From assembly GCA_037576195.1 (NCBI GenBank), contig CM075104.1, positions 3,230,775 through 3,294,774 on the forward strand: DNA of 64,000 nucleotides. The letters are read 5' to 3'. Source of the stretch: Phytoseiulus persimilis. Taxonomy: Eukaryota; Arthropoda; Arachnida; Mesostigmata; Phytoseiidae. Made by a program: the position numbers and the translations under genes. Position 1 is the first letter of the stretch. Every line of letters begins with the position of its first letter. This document shows positions 45,227 to 58,200 of the stretch, in pieces. The notes under the pieces are model-generated. The model saw nothing but the letters and a program-made list of their open reading frames with translations. It had not been told where the DNA came from and did no database searches.

Positions 45227-47677
45227 TCATGCGTGTGCGGATCCGCAAATATCGGATTCTGAGAGGAGAGGTTCTCGGGGAAATCAACTCTGGCATCAGA
45301 GAGGAGGGGCAAGCGCGGGTGACGGGTCAGTCGAGAGAATCGCTCGGGCCGAAGTGAGTTCATTTCTCGCAGCAATTATGAACCGAATCGCTTAGACTCA
45401 GAACGGACACGCGAATAGCTCGACAACCTCTGCGCCGAGAGGCCGCAGGTCTTCACGGAGAATAGCCGGAGGGAACGGGCAAACTGTCAGATGGGTAGAG
45501 AATCAAATAACAAATCACAGTTGTCTGAGCTTCTCAGAAACTTGAGAACATGTTGAAAAACTTACGAGAGCTCCGAAAGTTTTCATTGCGTTTGAGAGAT
45601 TTCGTCTCCGGAAGATGGACTGCGATGGAACTGGGTGGCTTCCAATATATACGGCCCTCCACCCTTCCAGCGCAGGGAGTGTTTTTCTCTACTGCGAATC
45701 CGTAGAGGGTGGCGCGCAAGACGGGTCCGTCGGGTTCTTTTGTTTCATCTTCCATATCTCATTGGACGTGATAAATCGCCGGCATATCGCAGCGGCGCGC
45801 ACTGGGTCCATGTCATCTTGTGCTTCCACGGAACGCTCTTTCGCGCCCAAATCGCATCTAAGGGCTCTATCCAGGGTGGAGGAACTCCTATTCAGATGGG
45901 AATCGCGATTCAAGCCTGAAACTCCAGAACCCTCGGATGAAAAATCCACTCGTGGAGCCGGCTGCGGTCGGAGCGCCAATCCGGGTGGATCCGAAACTTC
46001 AGAGGGTATAATACAGATACGTAGGATTGGAACGCGACGCAATCATCCCGCATCGAGCGGAGTTTTCTCCTTGTGCCGGTCGCGACGTGGTCTCGCTCGA
46101 CGGACTTGGCCGCTGGAACTGAAATCAACCCCCTGTAGCACGCTGAGTCTTGAGGTTGAGAATCTGTTTCCAGAACATTGCGAGAGGGGGCCCGCCAGCG
46201 GAAGTTCATAACCCTCGTTCGCTGCACCCTAACCGGAGCCGCCGAAACCCTCTCACGAGTCCTTGCCACATGCGACCATGATATCACACACAATCATTGA
46301 CGTTCAGCCACCAAGCATCTTTCCGCGAAACTGGCTTCTTGGGGTTTGGGCTTCTTCGTTCACTGAACATCTGTCTCTCATTATCTTCACTTTTCTCCTA
46401 GTTGTGAGTTGGAATACGCGGAAATCGAGTCAAAACAAAAAGTAGTCGCGGCACGCATTGACGCACTGTTGCTCAGAAACTGAGAGATGGATGAGTAGAG
46501 CTGCGTTCTGCGAGCGTCATTTCTCGAATTTTCGGTATGGTCGGTTCTCCCTCCCTCGAAATGAATAATATTTATTTTTTTCGCTTATCATCTCCACGAA
46601 CTGGAATTTCTCATATCTCCCATCTCTGTTTTGGAAAGCACCCGATATGCTCTATTGCCACAGCCTTCCTCCGCCTGTTGAGTTCGATTCCACTCTCTGC
46701 TCCGTATTATGTCACGCGGGGAGACAGAAAACAGACATTCAAAGCAGCTCTTCGAAATATTGACCACATGGCCGTTGAGATCTCGGGGTTCAACCGGCTC
46801 CTTATGAAGAGTCATAGTGCGCCGCATTCAGGAAACCGCTCCGTTCTCCGTTCACGATCAAACCCACAAGCTCGTTATACTGTGGTCATATATTGCCCTG
46901 GTGTCCTGTGTTATGTCGTAGTTGACAGTCGCGCGGCTCCACGCCTACGACTTCCATCACGAGAGCTACCGGCTCTCCCTTTGTTTCCTCAGGTCGATCC
47001 TTTTTGAGATGCAGTAAGCGCCACATGCCGCCAACGTTTCGCTTGTGCGGGATACCCTGATGGAACCAAGGCGAAAATTTTATCCTCATCAAGGAGTCTT
47101 TGAAACTACAAAGCTCAGCTCGTGCGATGACGCAACGCCTAGTTTCAACACGCAATGCTGAGCCCTCAGGGTTACGAGTCACGAGTCCGTTCTTTTTTTG
47201 AGGTCTATGCAAAGTTCGCGGATCCCGACGAGTTATCTCCCTGAAATCAACGTTACACAACCTCTGTACTCTTCCTTAACAAGGATTGTCCATGACCTTC
47301 CCGGTTGCGAACGACTCCTTCAGGACTCAAACTCGAGTTCCAGGGTCGAGGAGTGCAAGGCGACCCTCTCAAACGGGACGGCCGCGGTCGTGATCGCAGT
47401 GCCGGACTAATCTGTCGGAAACCATAGAGTTCGCGAACGAATCCGATCTCGGCAAGCCAAGATTCCGCAGATGAGAATTCCACAATCCTTATGCGAATCC
47501 ACTCGTTAGCAGTCTGGTGAAGCGCTTCAAGAAAATGCCCACGGTTGTGGTGGTGATATTTGTGGCAGGTGCCCCGACCTTCTGAAGTTGCGGCTCTATA
47601 GTTAGTGAAAGCGGAACGACAGTCTTCAAATCAGGACATTTGACTTGTGTAGTGGGAACTGGATCGCTCGAGGAACT
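45227..47677. other. No firmly supported gene; several exon-like frames
   Basis: A minus-strand frame ending at 45689 (RRFITSNEIWKMKQKNPTD) looks coding but is overlapped by a plus-strand frame. A short plus-strand frame at 46263-46445 ends with a membrane-like segment (HLSLIIFTFLLVVSW) and a basic tail. A plus-strand frame ending at 47410 (RIVHDLPGCERLLQDSNSSS) is also exon-like. None is tied to splice sites. Confidence 0.3.
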
Positions 47678-48546
47678 CTAGTCTTGTTGCCGTTCCTTAT
47701 CTAGGCGAAATTCGCCGATTTTCATAACCTGATCAGGGATACATGGGCGCGCTCCTCCTTCTTCATTTGCATGACTTTTTGGGGGACCCACGGTCTTCCC
47801 CTCGATCTCCGGCGGCGACAGCTCGTTCACTTCCGGACCAAGTGCACGTCGAGCCTTACCTGACAACGCCGTTCCACTCTTACATAACCAGAGAACGTCC
47901 GGAGCGAGAACTCATTTCCTCGGGTGCACGGTCTGCCCTTGAGCTCGTTGTTTACCAAAGAAAGCTGTCGAATCGGAAGAAGTCCTCAGTGACCTTTGGC
48001 TGCTCGGCCACACGACCGATTCTTTTTGACGGTGATTGGCTGTCGGCCTCCTCTCGGATGTGCGTTGTTGCTGAACCTTTGAAATGCATCCGAGCACAGG
48101 AAGGAGAAGAACTTCATTGCTCTTTTCCGGGCGGAGTCAGGATGTTTCCAAGTTATGAGTGTTATGCCTCTCTCCCTCTCTCTGTCTCAGAGAGAGAGAG
48201 CCTTTGGGCTTCCTGGTAGTTCGCCGTCGACGGGTCACAACATTAACATCAGATGATTGGAGGCGCTGGACCCTCCTGAAAACACAGAAGGACGCGTGAC
48301 CTCCGTTCCCTGGGATGAATTCGTCGCTTGTTCGCATGAGGTCGTTCGGAAGCGCTACCTGGCTTCTGTGATGGCAGAGCGAGAACAGCGATTTTCTACG
48401 TCTTCGGGCCGTGCGTGAGTCAAGCTAACTCCAGGGTTCATCTTTGGCGTATAGTCGGAAGCGGAAACCCTTTGTTTACCTCCACCTGGTGAGGCCCGCT
48501 CAAGTCCATCGCGCCTGGATAGAGCTCCTGATGTTCTCTGCTTCAT
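47678..48546 (-). CDS. Tentative three-exon gene of unknown function
   Basis: Three minus-strand segments look coding. An ATG-started frame 48546-48359 (KQRTSGALSRRDGLERASPG) ends at a GTAGCG donor. A middle segment at about 48080-47960 (HIREEADSQSPSKRIGRVAE, then KVTEDFFRFDSFL) ends at a GTAAAC donor. A terminal segment from about 47890 or 47857 (ALGPEVNELSPPEIEGKT, then KIGEFRLDKERQQD) ends in a stop at 47678. Phase agrees between the last two if the acceptor GTAAGAG|TGG is used. The first junction does not agree, so an exon is missing or a boundary is wrong. No domain recognised. Confidence 0.35.
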
Positions 48547-51183
48547 AATTGATCTCGATTCGCACTAGACACCAGTAATCCGGCACAACTATACACTAGT
48601 AGCCAGATCAAGGAAGCCATGAAGAACTTGTTGACACTCAAAGTTTCAATCGAGATAGTCGCCGCTGAGCAAAGGGTCTAAATTAAGAGCATCTAGCGGA
48701 TACGAGTGCTGAGAACCTCATTGGGTCATACTCACCCTCTCGCTGTTCTCGTTGTTTCGATGACCGCTGTGGGGGTAAAGGTAGTCATCAACGCCACTGA
48801 TGTCTGCACGATACTTGGGATCATGGACAAATTACTTTCGCCGCAGTAGTGATGGACGGGCATGAAATCTCTCACGCTATGCGAGTTCGGTTCCGCAGGA
48901 GTTTCCTAGTCCTGATGGCTCCTCCTGACCCGGAACGAACGGAAGTGGCCGAAATTTGAGATAACCGCGGTGACGCCTCCGCTGAGATCTCAGACATTGC
49001 GGGGATTAAGCAAGATTTTCGAATGGGCGTGAAATTTTTTCGCTCATGTTCGTATTTTGGAATCGAGGAGCTCTAGGTTTCCACTGAAAATCTCGTGTCC
49101 TATCGGAGCAAGATTTTAAATTCTGCATCATCTTGGTCGAATCTCAGCTGGGAAGTCAATTCGATTTCCGACCCGCTCGCATGGATGGATTTCGAAGGAC
49201 ATTGTCTCTCAAGCAGGGTTCTCCGCCGGAATCAAAGTAACCGATCCTATTCGACCCAGAGGTTGACTGCGGCTCCCCACCACCCCCTTTAATCAAGCTT
49301 CAATCTAAGGAGGCACTGGAGAAATTGTAGCGAAGGTTTCCACGGTAAAGCGGAACGGTAATCTGTGGTTTCAATGGAGACTTGTTCTGCGTACTCAAAT
49401 AGCTGAGAGGCGCCCATGGAACCTCCGTTCCAGCGGCTCCGGTGACTCAGAGTACCCGCCCTGCTCCTTAATGAGTGAGACCGAACAGCGAGCGTTGCAT
49501 GAGAATCCGTGAGCAGCGGAAGGCTGGCTCAAAATGGGGCACATATGCGCTCACCAATACCAGATCGGTTTGGTTTAGCGGGCCCGACGTCCCTCGAGCC
49601 CGAGATCTTGCTAGCCCGGAATCCTGCGAGCCCGAGGTCCCCCGCGCTCGAATTTCGGTGGGCCCAAAAACACTCAACCATGATGAGAGACTGAATGAAA
49701 CTCAACGAAGCTTCTATGTCTGAGCAGGAGTCTCATTCAGCAATTGGGGTGACAGAGTGCGAGTGCTCGGTCACCTTCCGTGGTCAAGTTCGTAATCATA
49801 TTCCTATAACTCAAACCTGTCTGTATCCTGAGAAAAGAACTACTATAGCAAGTTCAATCTGAATAATGGTCAAACACGCGGACGTGGCGAGAGGACACGC
49901 TGCAAACATCTGGGGTTGAATCTTCAGGATCTGAGTGACTGAGTCCTAGCAGAATGGCAAGTATATTCGTAAAAGGAGATGGAAAGCGGAATCATGTGGG
50001 GAAGGTTCGGCTCCCTCGAAGAATGTTAAGGCCTAGAAAAGTAAAGTTTTGACGGTCGGTCACTTTTGCACGTATCCAGCAGTTGTGGGAGTGCTGTTCT
50101 CGTGCGAAGCTTCTGCTGAAGTGGTATCCGCTTCCGCTCGTGTGAGTTAGAATATCATTCCCAGCTGTCCAATATGTCGAGCTGATAGTTGGGTTCTTTG
50201 TTGCAAGCAGGCTACTTGCAACGGTCATTTAACCGCGGTTAATACCCGCAGATATTTTGGGTTTTTTCCGCAATAACCGCGAGCGAATTGCGGTTATAAC
50301 CTCATTTGACCGCAATCTCTCGAAACGTATGATTCTTCGAGAAAGCGTCGTGTTTGATGAGCGTACCCTGGTTGGTTCCCAAATGAAAAAAATCGAGAAT
50401 CAGGACGTTGAATTTGCGTCAGTCATCCCAACTCAACAAGGAAGGAAGCCTTTGGGCACTCTTTGCTCGTAAAACCGTGCAGAAATTGGCGCCAAATCCA
50501 CATTTCAGAGTTTTTAACACTTCCTCAGCTGATCGTGAGGCTGTTCGTGATCGTCTCGAAAATTCCCATTCTTCGGCTCAAGTCGTTGTGGTTTCAATGA
50601 TGTCGGCTGACCTCAGAGAGACTTCCAGCCGAATATCAGAATGATGTGCGAATATCGACTTCTCTCGATTCTCCCGTGTTTCCCCAACAGTGAGACTTTG
50701 TCACATTGAAGAGGCAGTGGCGAGTCTCACACGAGGAACATGCCGAAAAGGTGGCCAAGTTGGAACAAGAAGTTGGATGTGGTGGATAGGTTTTCGTGGA
50801 GAGCGCTGTATTCAACAGAGAAAAAGGGATCTGTGAGTTGTTTTCTAGGCGGGGAGTCCGGCCGGGAAACGCTCTGCTCGGAATAAGTCGAAAAACGAGC
50901 TGAACGGGGTCGGGACCATTTTCCTTTTTGTGAGCCTTGATGCAACAGTGCACAGTCGAAGCTGCGCGATCGCTCCACAAGTTATCGGGGGTGATTCTTC
51001 CACAAGCGATTGAACCGTTTCGTACTGCAAAGTCTTCAATAAGCTCATAAGCTCCGAGGAGAAATACTCCGTTGAGCAACATGTCTCAAAACTCGTCTCG
51101 CTCGAGATAATCCGGCAGTTCCTTCGAGAAACTCGCTCCTCCTAGGCTCCTTCAAGGGTGCGAGCAGACGGGATGAGTTTCAC
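48547..51183. other. No supported gene
   Basis: No convincing exon. A fragment at 49580-49670 (CTCGAGCCCGA..GCGAGCCCGAGG between GGGCCC words) resembles the arm of the MULE-like element at 19.3-19.9 kb. A segment near 50430-50490 may be a diverged relative of the 11.7 kb repeat. Confidence 0.3.
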
Positions 51184-51444
51184 ATGGACATGGCTCGGAC
51201 GCCTGTTGAGGTTAACATCTCCTTGTTCAAGGTTCAGAACACGTCGTTCGGACACTTCACGGCAAAACACTCGAAGCTAGACCTCCCGCATCGTTCCGCT
51301 CTGCAGAGAGCGTGCCTCTTAAGACTTTATGATTCGGCGATTGAGAAGATTCGGAACTCCATCGGTGATTCGAAAATCGGCCCGACAACTGCTGAGACAA
51401 CCGACATTGAAAGACAGTCTGTGGTAAACACCGTCATCGGGTAA
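51184..51444 (+). CDS. Possible exon, function unknown
   Basis: An open frame of 86 codons ending in TAA at 51442. The C-terminal half looks coding (SALQRACLLRLYDSAIEKIR; TTAETTDIERQSVVNTVIG). There is no clear acceptor and no recognised domain. Confidence 0.3.
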   Translation: MDMARTPVEVNISLFKVQNTSFGHFTAKHSKLDLPHRSALQRACLLRLYDSAIEKIRNSIGDSKIGPTTAETTDIERQSVVNTVIG

Positions 51445-52640
51445 TCACCTCAATGTTCCACGCGATGAAAGCTACAGCAGCCCATCTGTTGTGATCTCAA
51501 ATGATTGAGCGAGTGAACCATCTCCGCTCTCGTTCAACGAGAGCCATTCGTAACGCGTCGAACCCGGCATGTATTTCTCAAGACGCTCCCCACAGACCGG
51601 AGTACGTGTCTGACGAACAGAAATGCAAAACATCACATAAACTGAGCCCAGGTTCCAGGACAAGCGAACTTTTGGCAGATTTACGCTCAACTTCGGAACC
51701 TCGATGCTTTCTCGGGTTGAATGTTCGCCTCGCGCTCGCTGAATCTGGAAGCTTCTGCGGCTCAAATATCCTAGAGAGTACAGGGTGGTCAACCAGAGTC
51801 GAGAATTCCCTCACCTTTCCTTCTTCTGCGCGTTGATATTTGAGATTTCTGTACTTTTTCTTTCACAAAACTGATCGAGTTCGCATGAGTTTCATCCGAC
51901 CCAAGGAAAGCTTCCATTAACTTGCTGTTAGGAACGGCGAAAATTCGTAAGGAGTTCCGAATCGGCGGCCGATCTTATCAGCCTCACTGGAATCGCTGAT
52001 TTCTCGACGAAATCTCGTGCTCAGCGCATTACGTGCGCATGTCCTCGGGATGCCGAATTCGAAAGAAAAACCAGAGACAGAAAGTCCTGAGATTGTTACT
52101 AACTACCCCATCATGGAGTTGCTATGTCGATTCGACCACTCTTCTTTGCGCAGAGTCTTCCACTGAGTAATGAACGGAAGGAGCAAGGGGTCGGAAATTC
52201 CCGACTTACGTTGACCACTCGTAGGCCTCATATCCGATGAAACATTCTCCAAGCATTCAGCTGCTCTGATGAAGTTTAACGAGTAAGTCTTTTGTCGTAT
52301 ACCCTCGCAATAACATCTCACTGCACGGAAAATACAGGACGAAAAAGCTCAATGCGAGAGAGGAACGATTGGAGCATCGGGGGCATGAGAGAAGTTTGGG
52401 TGACAATACTGATTCCCATGCAGATCGAGAAATCCCAGGGCATGGACAACTGCTGTTCAGTATCCTCGAACTCTATTTTGCTATATACTCACAAATGGGG
52501 ACCATCTCTCAAACATTGCCCATTTGCTTTCCGCTCATCCGTAGTCTCATAGTCTTGTTCGCGTGCAGCTTCTAGATTTGACTAGTAAAGAACCCCTGCG
52601 TTCGGCATCGAAGCTTCGACTCATGTACCACGAGGTGGAT
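51445..52640. other. No supported gene
   Basis: Overlapping short frames on both strands, with no motif or repeat boundary. Confidence 0.35.
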
Positions 52641-52649
52641 CTCGGCATA

Positions 52650-52776
52650 TCGGGTTTCCGGGCGTTCGGTGATCCCGAGTTTTCGGCATCCCGGTTTTTC
52701 GATTCTCCGGGTTTTCGGTATTCCGGGTTTTCGGTATTCCGGGTTCTCGGTATTCCGAGTTCTCGGCATTCCGGGT
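52650..52776. repeat. 16-bp minisatellite
   Basis: Tandem units of the type GGGTTTTCGGTATTCC; the last four repeat at exact 16-base steps (52709, 52725, 52741, 52757), and upstream units are more diverged. Because 16 is not a multiple of three, all frames are read in turn, which explains the look-alike open frames across it. Confidence 0.85.
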
Positions 52777-54086
52777 GCACACCAAACGGCGGCCATCAGC
52801 GGCGTGGACCTGACGACGACGACGCGGCGCACAGCTCTGGCGGCATCCACATTGGTCCCCAGTGAGCCTGCGCTTATATCGCCGTCTGCTCTACGCGACG
52901 CTTTTCGATCCGAATCCTTCGTCAATCGAGTTCCCACCGGATCAATGAGTCCTCCTTCATTGCTCGAAGCGAGCTGAATGCGCTCGAGACGGAGGACCGG
53001 AGGGGAACTTTAACACAGTGTTACTCCCTGAACTCGCGGTTTCCTGTTCGGACGAGCATCGCCGGTTTGCCCCTATGCCGGCCCTGCTCGTCGAGAATCG
53101 CTCCGGGATCACGAACATACTGGCTGCTCTTGAATTTTCTCTGAGGGTGAAATGTATTCAGGGATCCGTGAACAATCTGAACAACCTTCATACTGGATTG
53201 TTTCCTGTGTATTTTTGAGGGAAAAAAAACAGCAAAACCATTCTAAGATATGCGAAAATTTCCGCGAGCCGGGAGCTCTTCAAAGTTTGACCCTGATATT
53301 TCCGTCGTTTCTGAAAGGTTCCAAGCGCCGTTAGGAACGGTGACTGCGGCGAAGAAGATTCCAGCCGCTGGTTCCGGTGTTCAACGCTTCTGAAGCTGTC
53401 GGAATCGGAGAACACCAAGGTTGACGCGACCGTTCCCCAGAAACCCACGCAAAGCGACCGAGCGCGTACCCTCCAGGGTCTTATACATCGATTCTGGCTT
53501 GATTTTCGGCGGAAAATAGAACGCTCACAACTCCAATGAGGACAATTCATTCTTGGTGTTTGCATCCGAATCGCATGGTTCTTCGCATCGATCGTCCGGA
53601 CGGACATCTCAAGACGGAGGGAACTCATCTCAGAACCCAATGATAGCATTCGGAATTTCGTTCAGCGCAGGTGGCCAAAAATCGAGGCTGACGCGCCAAC
53701 CAGGAACCCTTGAGGCAAAAGTGGATGGGACGCGTTCCGCAAAGTACTCAGATCCACGCGAGATGGACAAGATTGGATCCAGGGATAAGCCCTGAAGCCC
53801 GTAACGTCACGTCCTGTGCATCGGCAGCTCGAGAAAGCTAGACGGAAGTCATCTTGAGAACAGTAGTGCACGACTGTCATCGTGGTAGCCATCTGCTGAC
53901 TTCAATCACAGGAAGGATGCTGTACGACGTATGTACAACCCATCGATCAACCCCACTGGAGGCCGCCCGAAACGGTGAAAAATGTCGCTGTTGTATGCGA
54001 GCACCGATCCTGGATCGAGAAGCGTCGGAGAGGTTGTAAAAATCGAGTCCCGACTCCAGTTGGCTGGTTGGGTCCCTGTCTGACAC
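52777..54086. other. No firmly supported gene
   Basis: A plus-strand frame ending at 53795 has a charged tail (GTRSAKYSDPREMDKIGSRD) but overlaps minus-strand frames. No domain or splice chain was established. Confidence 0.3.
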
Positions 54087-54224
54087 CTCTGTGGCTGAAA
54101 GCCTCTTCATCTCCTTCTTCAAGATAGCTCGCCCAGCCGTCATGGCGGGGTCGCGAACGAATTCGGCTGATGTCGGCAAATGGTTCCAGACCGCCGCTGA
54201 AAGACCCATACTGCGTCCCGGTTC
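54087..54224 (-). CDS. Probable internal exon of an unknown gene
   Basis: Minus-strand acceptor (ctgtttgttcccag) and donor (CACAGAG|GTGTCA) bound 138 bases. The frame TQYGSFSGGLEPFADISRIR, then ASYLEEGDEEAFSHR, has aromatic and acidic content typical of coding sequence. A second open frame across the same bases is also plausible. Neighbouring exons were not identified. Confidence 0.35.
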
Positions 54225-55227
54225 CTGGGAACAAACAGGTGAGTCAGCATTGCAGAACGCGTATTCATCATTTCTATTCACTCATCGTCCAGTTTTTCCA
54301 TCGTCTCATTGCGCATCTCTATTTCGGCTGAGTTTCCTTGACTGTTTTTAATTTGCCTGCCCTGCCTCCGTCGTGCTCGTCCCTTCATGTTTTGCGTGTC
54401 ACAAGTGGAAATTAGTCGAGTGTCGATTGGGTACCGTTATATCATGTTCTTGGTGCTGAAAATCCCCGCAGTGCGACATGAGCAAGGACGCGAGCACTTC
54501 ACGGGTCGCATGAGACGAAAACAAAATTTTCTGAGGATCAAGATAGACAAGCCTGTTTTGTGCCGTCCAGAACAAACGTTTCGGAACCGAACTCCGAAGC
54601 TCAATTTTCCGTTAGCCAGCTGGTCGTTGAGTTTTCGGAATGCGAATCCATTATGGAGGGACCATCGAAGAGAGCCGCTCGGAACGCAGGAGCAGAAAGC
54701 AAATCTATGTGGCAACTGAGGCGTTATCGGAGGCTCACGGGGACAAAGCGAGGACTGAGACGACACGTGCTCAGTGGATTCTGAACGATCGCCCCTCGGA
54801 TGGAGGCAAGTCAGCGTTCGCGAAGGAGCAGCGAAGAATCATGACCCATTCACCAACCGTCAGGTATCGAAGCTGTTTACTACTTCTATTTGAGCCGCGG
54901 TCGCAGCGGTGTGGAACCATCACCTGGGCCCTCCCCCATGTTTCCCTTTCATTATATAACCACCTTGCAGCTACTTGAAAACACGGCCCTTGTCGCCAAA
55001 GCTATAGTTGCTACTCTTTACCACTGGTCCCCTGTTCCGTTTTTGTATACTGATAGAGCCAAGCAGTAGGAGCCTTGTTTGCTTGCGTGATTCTCAGCAG
55101 TGCGCAATCTGACTTCGTTGGCTAAAGTGAATGTGATTGTGGCTATGAATTAGCTTGCATCGAAGATCATTAGTCTGGAGACTTCAGCGTGAAACTATAC
55201 AGGGATCTCTTAGGTTATAGTGAGATA
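54225..55227. other. No firmly supported gene
   Basis: Frames overlap on both strands at 54437-54978. The final 250 bases are the likely promoter and 5' UTR of the seven-exon gene that follows. No TATA or initiator motif is assigned. Confidence 0.3.
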
Positions 55228-58200
55228 ATGCTGCTTCGGATAGCTTTACTATCGGTGCTGGTTGCTGTGCTCACACTTGCTTCCGAAACGAACGAGGAGC
55301 CACCTTCACAAAATCGACACATCCGATGTAGGTTTCAATTTCGGCAGAGTTTCAACACTTTCCATTCGGATTATCTACAGTTCCGCGGATCTGTAGCCGG
55401 TCATTGATTTCAGCTCGTATTCGGAGAGACGCCGTTGCGCAAGCAGTTTTCAAAATCAAATTGGATAATGGAACGACCGTGGAGATCACCGCGGGTCCAA
55501 AAGACTCGGACTTCGCCGAGGTGAGTCCTGCGTTCTTTTTCTTGCGATATTCTCCCTGCTCAACGCGTTGGAAACCTGACGCACACAGTTGCTTTCGCCT
55601 TTTGGCACTCATTTCCCCGCGGACAATATTTTCGGGAATTCAAACGGGAAACTTTCGACCGGCTCCCTGTTTCGTCACACGATCGATTTGTCACGCAAAT
55701 TGTTCGCAGGGTGGTCGTTGCGTCGACCTTCGTTTTTGTTATTCGTTTTGACGGATTTCTGACCTCGTCTGATCCATGTCGGCATCTGCTGCTCATCTTA
55801 TATTGACGTCTCTCCTCGTCTCGAAACTACGCTGAAGTTTTGTGCGCAAGTCGCAGATATGGGTATACGTAGATGATGCCGGGGTTCTGATATAGAGTTC
55901 ATCTTTACGTTGAGCCGAGCTCGATACCGATGTAGTGGCCCTCGATCTGCATTCCGTCTAGCAGGAGGGTTGAAACCTTGTTCTGCCTCCGAGTTTCCCC
56001 GGCTGGATAGGGGAAGCATGGCTTGACAATGAGGAACTTGTTCTCTCAACAACTCTGCAAATGATTCCGTGAGAGACGATAATGTTTCTTGGAATCAGCC
56101 TCTCCTTGAAGATCTCCCTCATCTCAGAGCTGTTCTGATTCCTATGCCATCGACTGGCCCTGACCCTCTCGGAGACTTGTTGTAATACCATCAAACTGGA
56201 ACGCGTCCCATGAAACCTGTTGGTTCCTGATGAAAACCACCGAGAACCCAAGCCCAGATTGCGACAGAACGTCGGCTAGTGAGTTTACCGCTCACTGACC
56301 GTTGTGTATGACAAAACTGAGCTGTCGACAATATTTGTTTGGGCGTAGCTTGTTTCAAAATCTGGAAATCCTAGTCAAAGAAGAGCTGATTCGATTCGTT
56401 TGTGCGGGCATCCGACGAAAAAGAAGCGCGTCAAGCATGAAGTTGAAGGTTGTTTCACTTGGCTACATCATCCTGCGCTTTGAAAAGATTTAACGGCTCG
56501 GAAACAAGCTCTCGTGAGGAGTTCGAGAATCCACATTCTATTTTCCGGTGCAACCAGACAATCAAAAATCTCCTTGAGAGAATATTTTCCTGACTGACCC
56601 TGAAACGTTTGCAGTGCCTCGCCGAGCTGACCGAGGATGAGAAGGTCAGTATTATCGAAATGAGCAATGTCGAATTCATAATCTGATAGGACGTGAGCAT
56701 TTCTCGGGAGCAGAAAGTTTTTCTCTTCGAGCCCCGGCCAGAAAAACGCTGGCGAGGACTTGCATCTTATCAGCCGGAGGTATTTGAATTCCAGAGCAAC
56801 ATCGTCCGAGCCAAGGATTTGAACGCGGTAAGGCAAGAAGCTTCTGCTCGAATTTCCGTTTCGCCAGTCCCCAGCACTGCCTTTTGCCCCAGGCGTTCAT
56901 GAGAACTGGAATTCTGAAGCGAATAAGATTCAATCATGGAGCAAAGTTCCAATTTTCGCTCAAAATCCCTCGGTTGTGATACCACGGTTAGGTTTCTTGA
57001 TCACTTCGAAAGAAAACAGCTGTTGAATGTCGAAACCTCGGGAATTCTGTGGAAGTTCCTTTGTGTAAATTTCGTTCGGAATATATGCGATTTCCACCCC
57101 ATTCCAACGCCTCCTCTGATCTCGCCGCAGTGCGCGAAAGATGCTTTGAGGACTTTTCAAAAACAAGTGAAGCGACATCTACGGATACAGTCCCTCGCTG
57201 AACTTCCTTATGTTGCTGGCAACTTATCGCGGGTCGAGCACATGAGCACCCGGATCGTGAAGCACATCGACAACGTCCAGAAACAGATGAAGCGGATGCG
57301 TATGGAGCGCGTCGAGGGTACCCTGTTCCAGCAGACTCTGAACAACGCGCAGGACGCTTTCAGGTGAGTTCTGCTCGGAACTACTCATCCGGTGTCTTCA
57401 TGTCTGCTCTCTCGAGCCAATAGACAAGCATTCATTGATTTTGATATCTATACCGCGCGCTCGAGCTCCCTCACAAACCATGATTCATCGGAATCTCTGT
57501 CACTGGAGAGCTCTGTTGGCAGGGGCGTCGGCGAGATGGCCAGTCTCCGGAGTGCTAATCTCGTGAGCAACATTCAGCATTTCGTGAAGGACTTCAACCG
57601 CTCGATGACGAATTTCGAAGAGCTGGTGGCTGAGAAAAGCGGCGATAAATCGAATTTACCCGACATGGAAGTGATTACCCGGCGATTACAAAAAGACATC
57701 CACACGTTGCACAATCTTACGGACGCGTTGCCAACGCTACAAGACAGCAGAAGGTTGACTGATCAAACAGTGGGCAACTTCACGATCATGATGAGGAATC
57801 TGACCATTGGTCTGCCTGAAGTGGTAATTAGATCAAGAGCTTTCTGCAATCTGTTTCGATGATCACAACGTCGGTATAGTTTTTCCTATATCCTGACATT
57901 CGTAATTGACGGCTCACCGCGCTTCCTCTTCTACCTGGTGACGAACGCAGGTGAGAAGAATGGGCCCTCTCAGAGACCGAAGAGGAGCCAATCAAGTCCG
58001 GGATTTCATGACGGTCGTGAATGACAACATGAGGAACGTGTCGCAGAGTCTAAGCCAGCAGCCGCTCCAGCGGAACGGGCGGAGCGATATCTTCTCAGCT
58101 GTCGACGGGTAAAGTATCGAGTTGTTCTAAGTCGCCCCTTACCCACTCGACTCAAACGGCTGACGCCGCTTGAGGAAAACAGGACCAGTGCCATGTTGAA

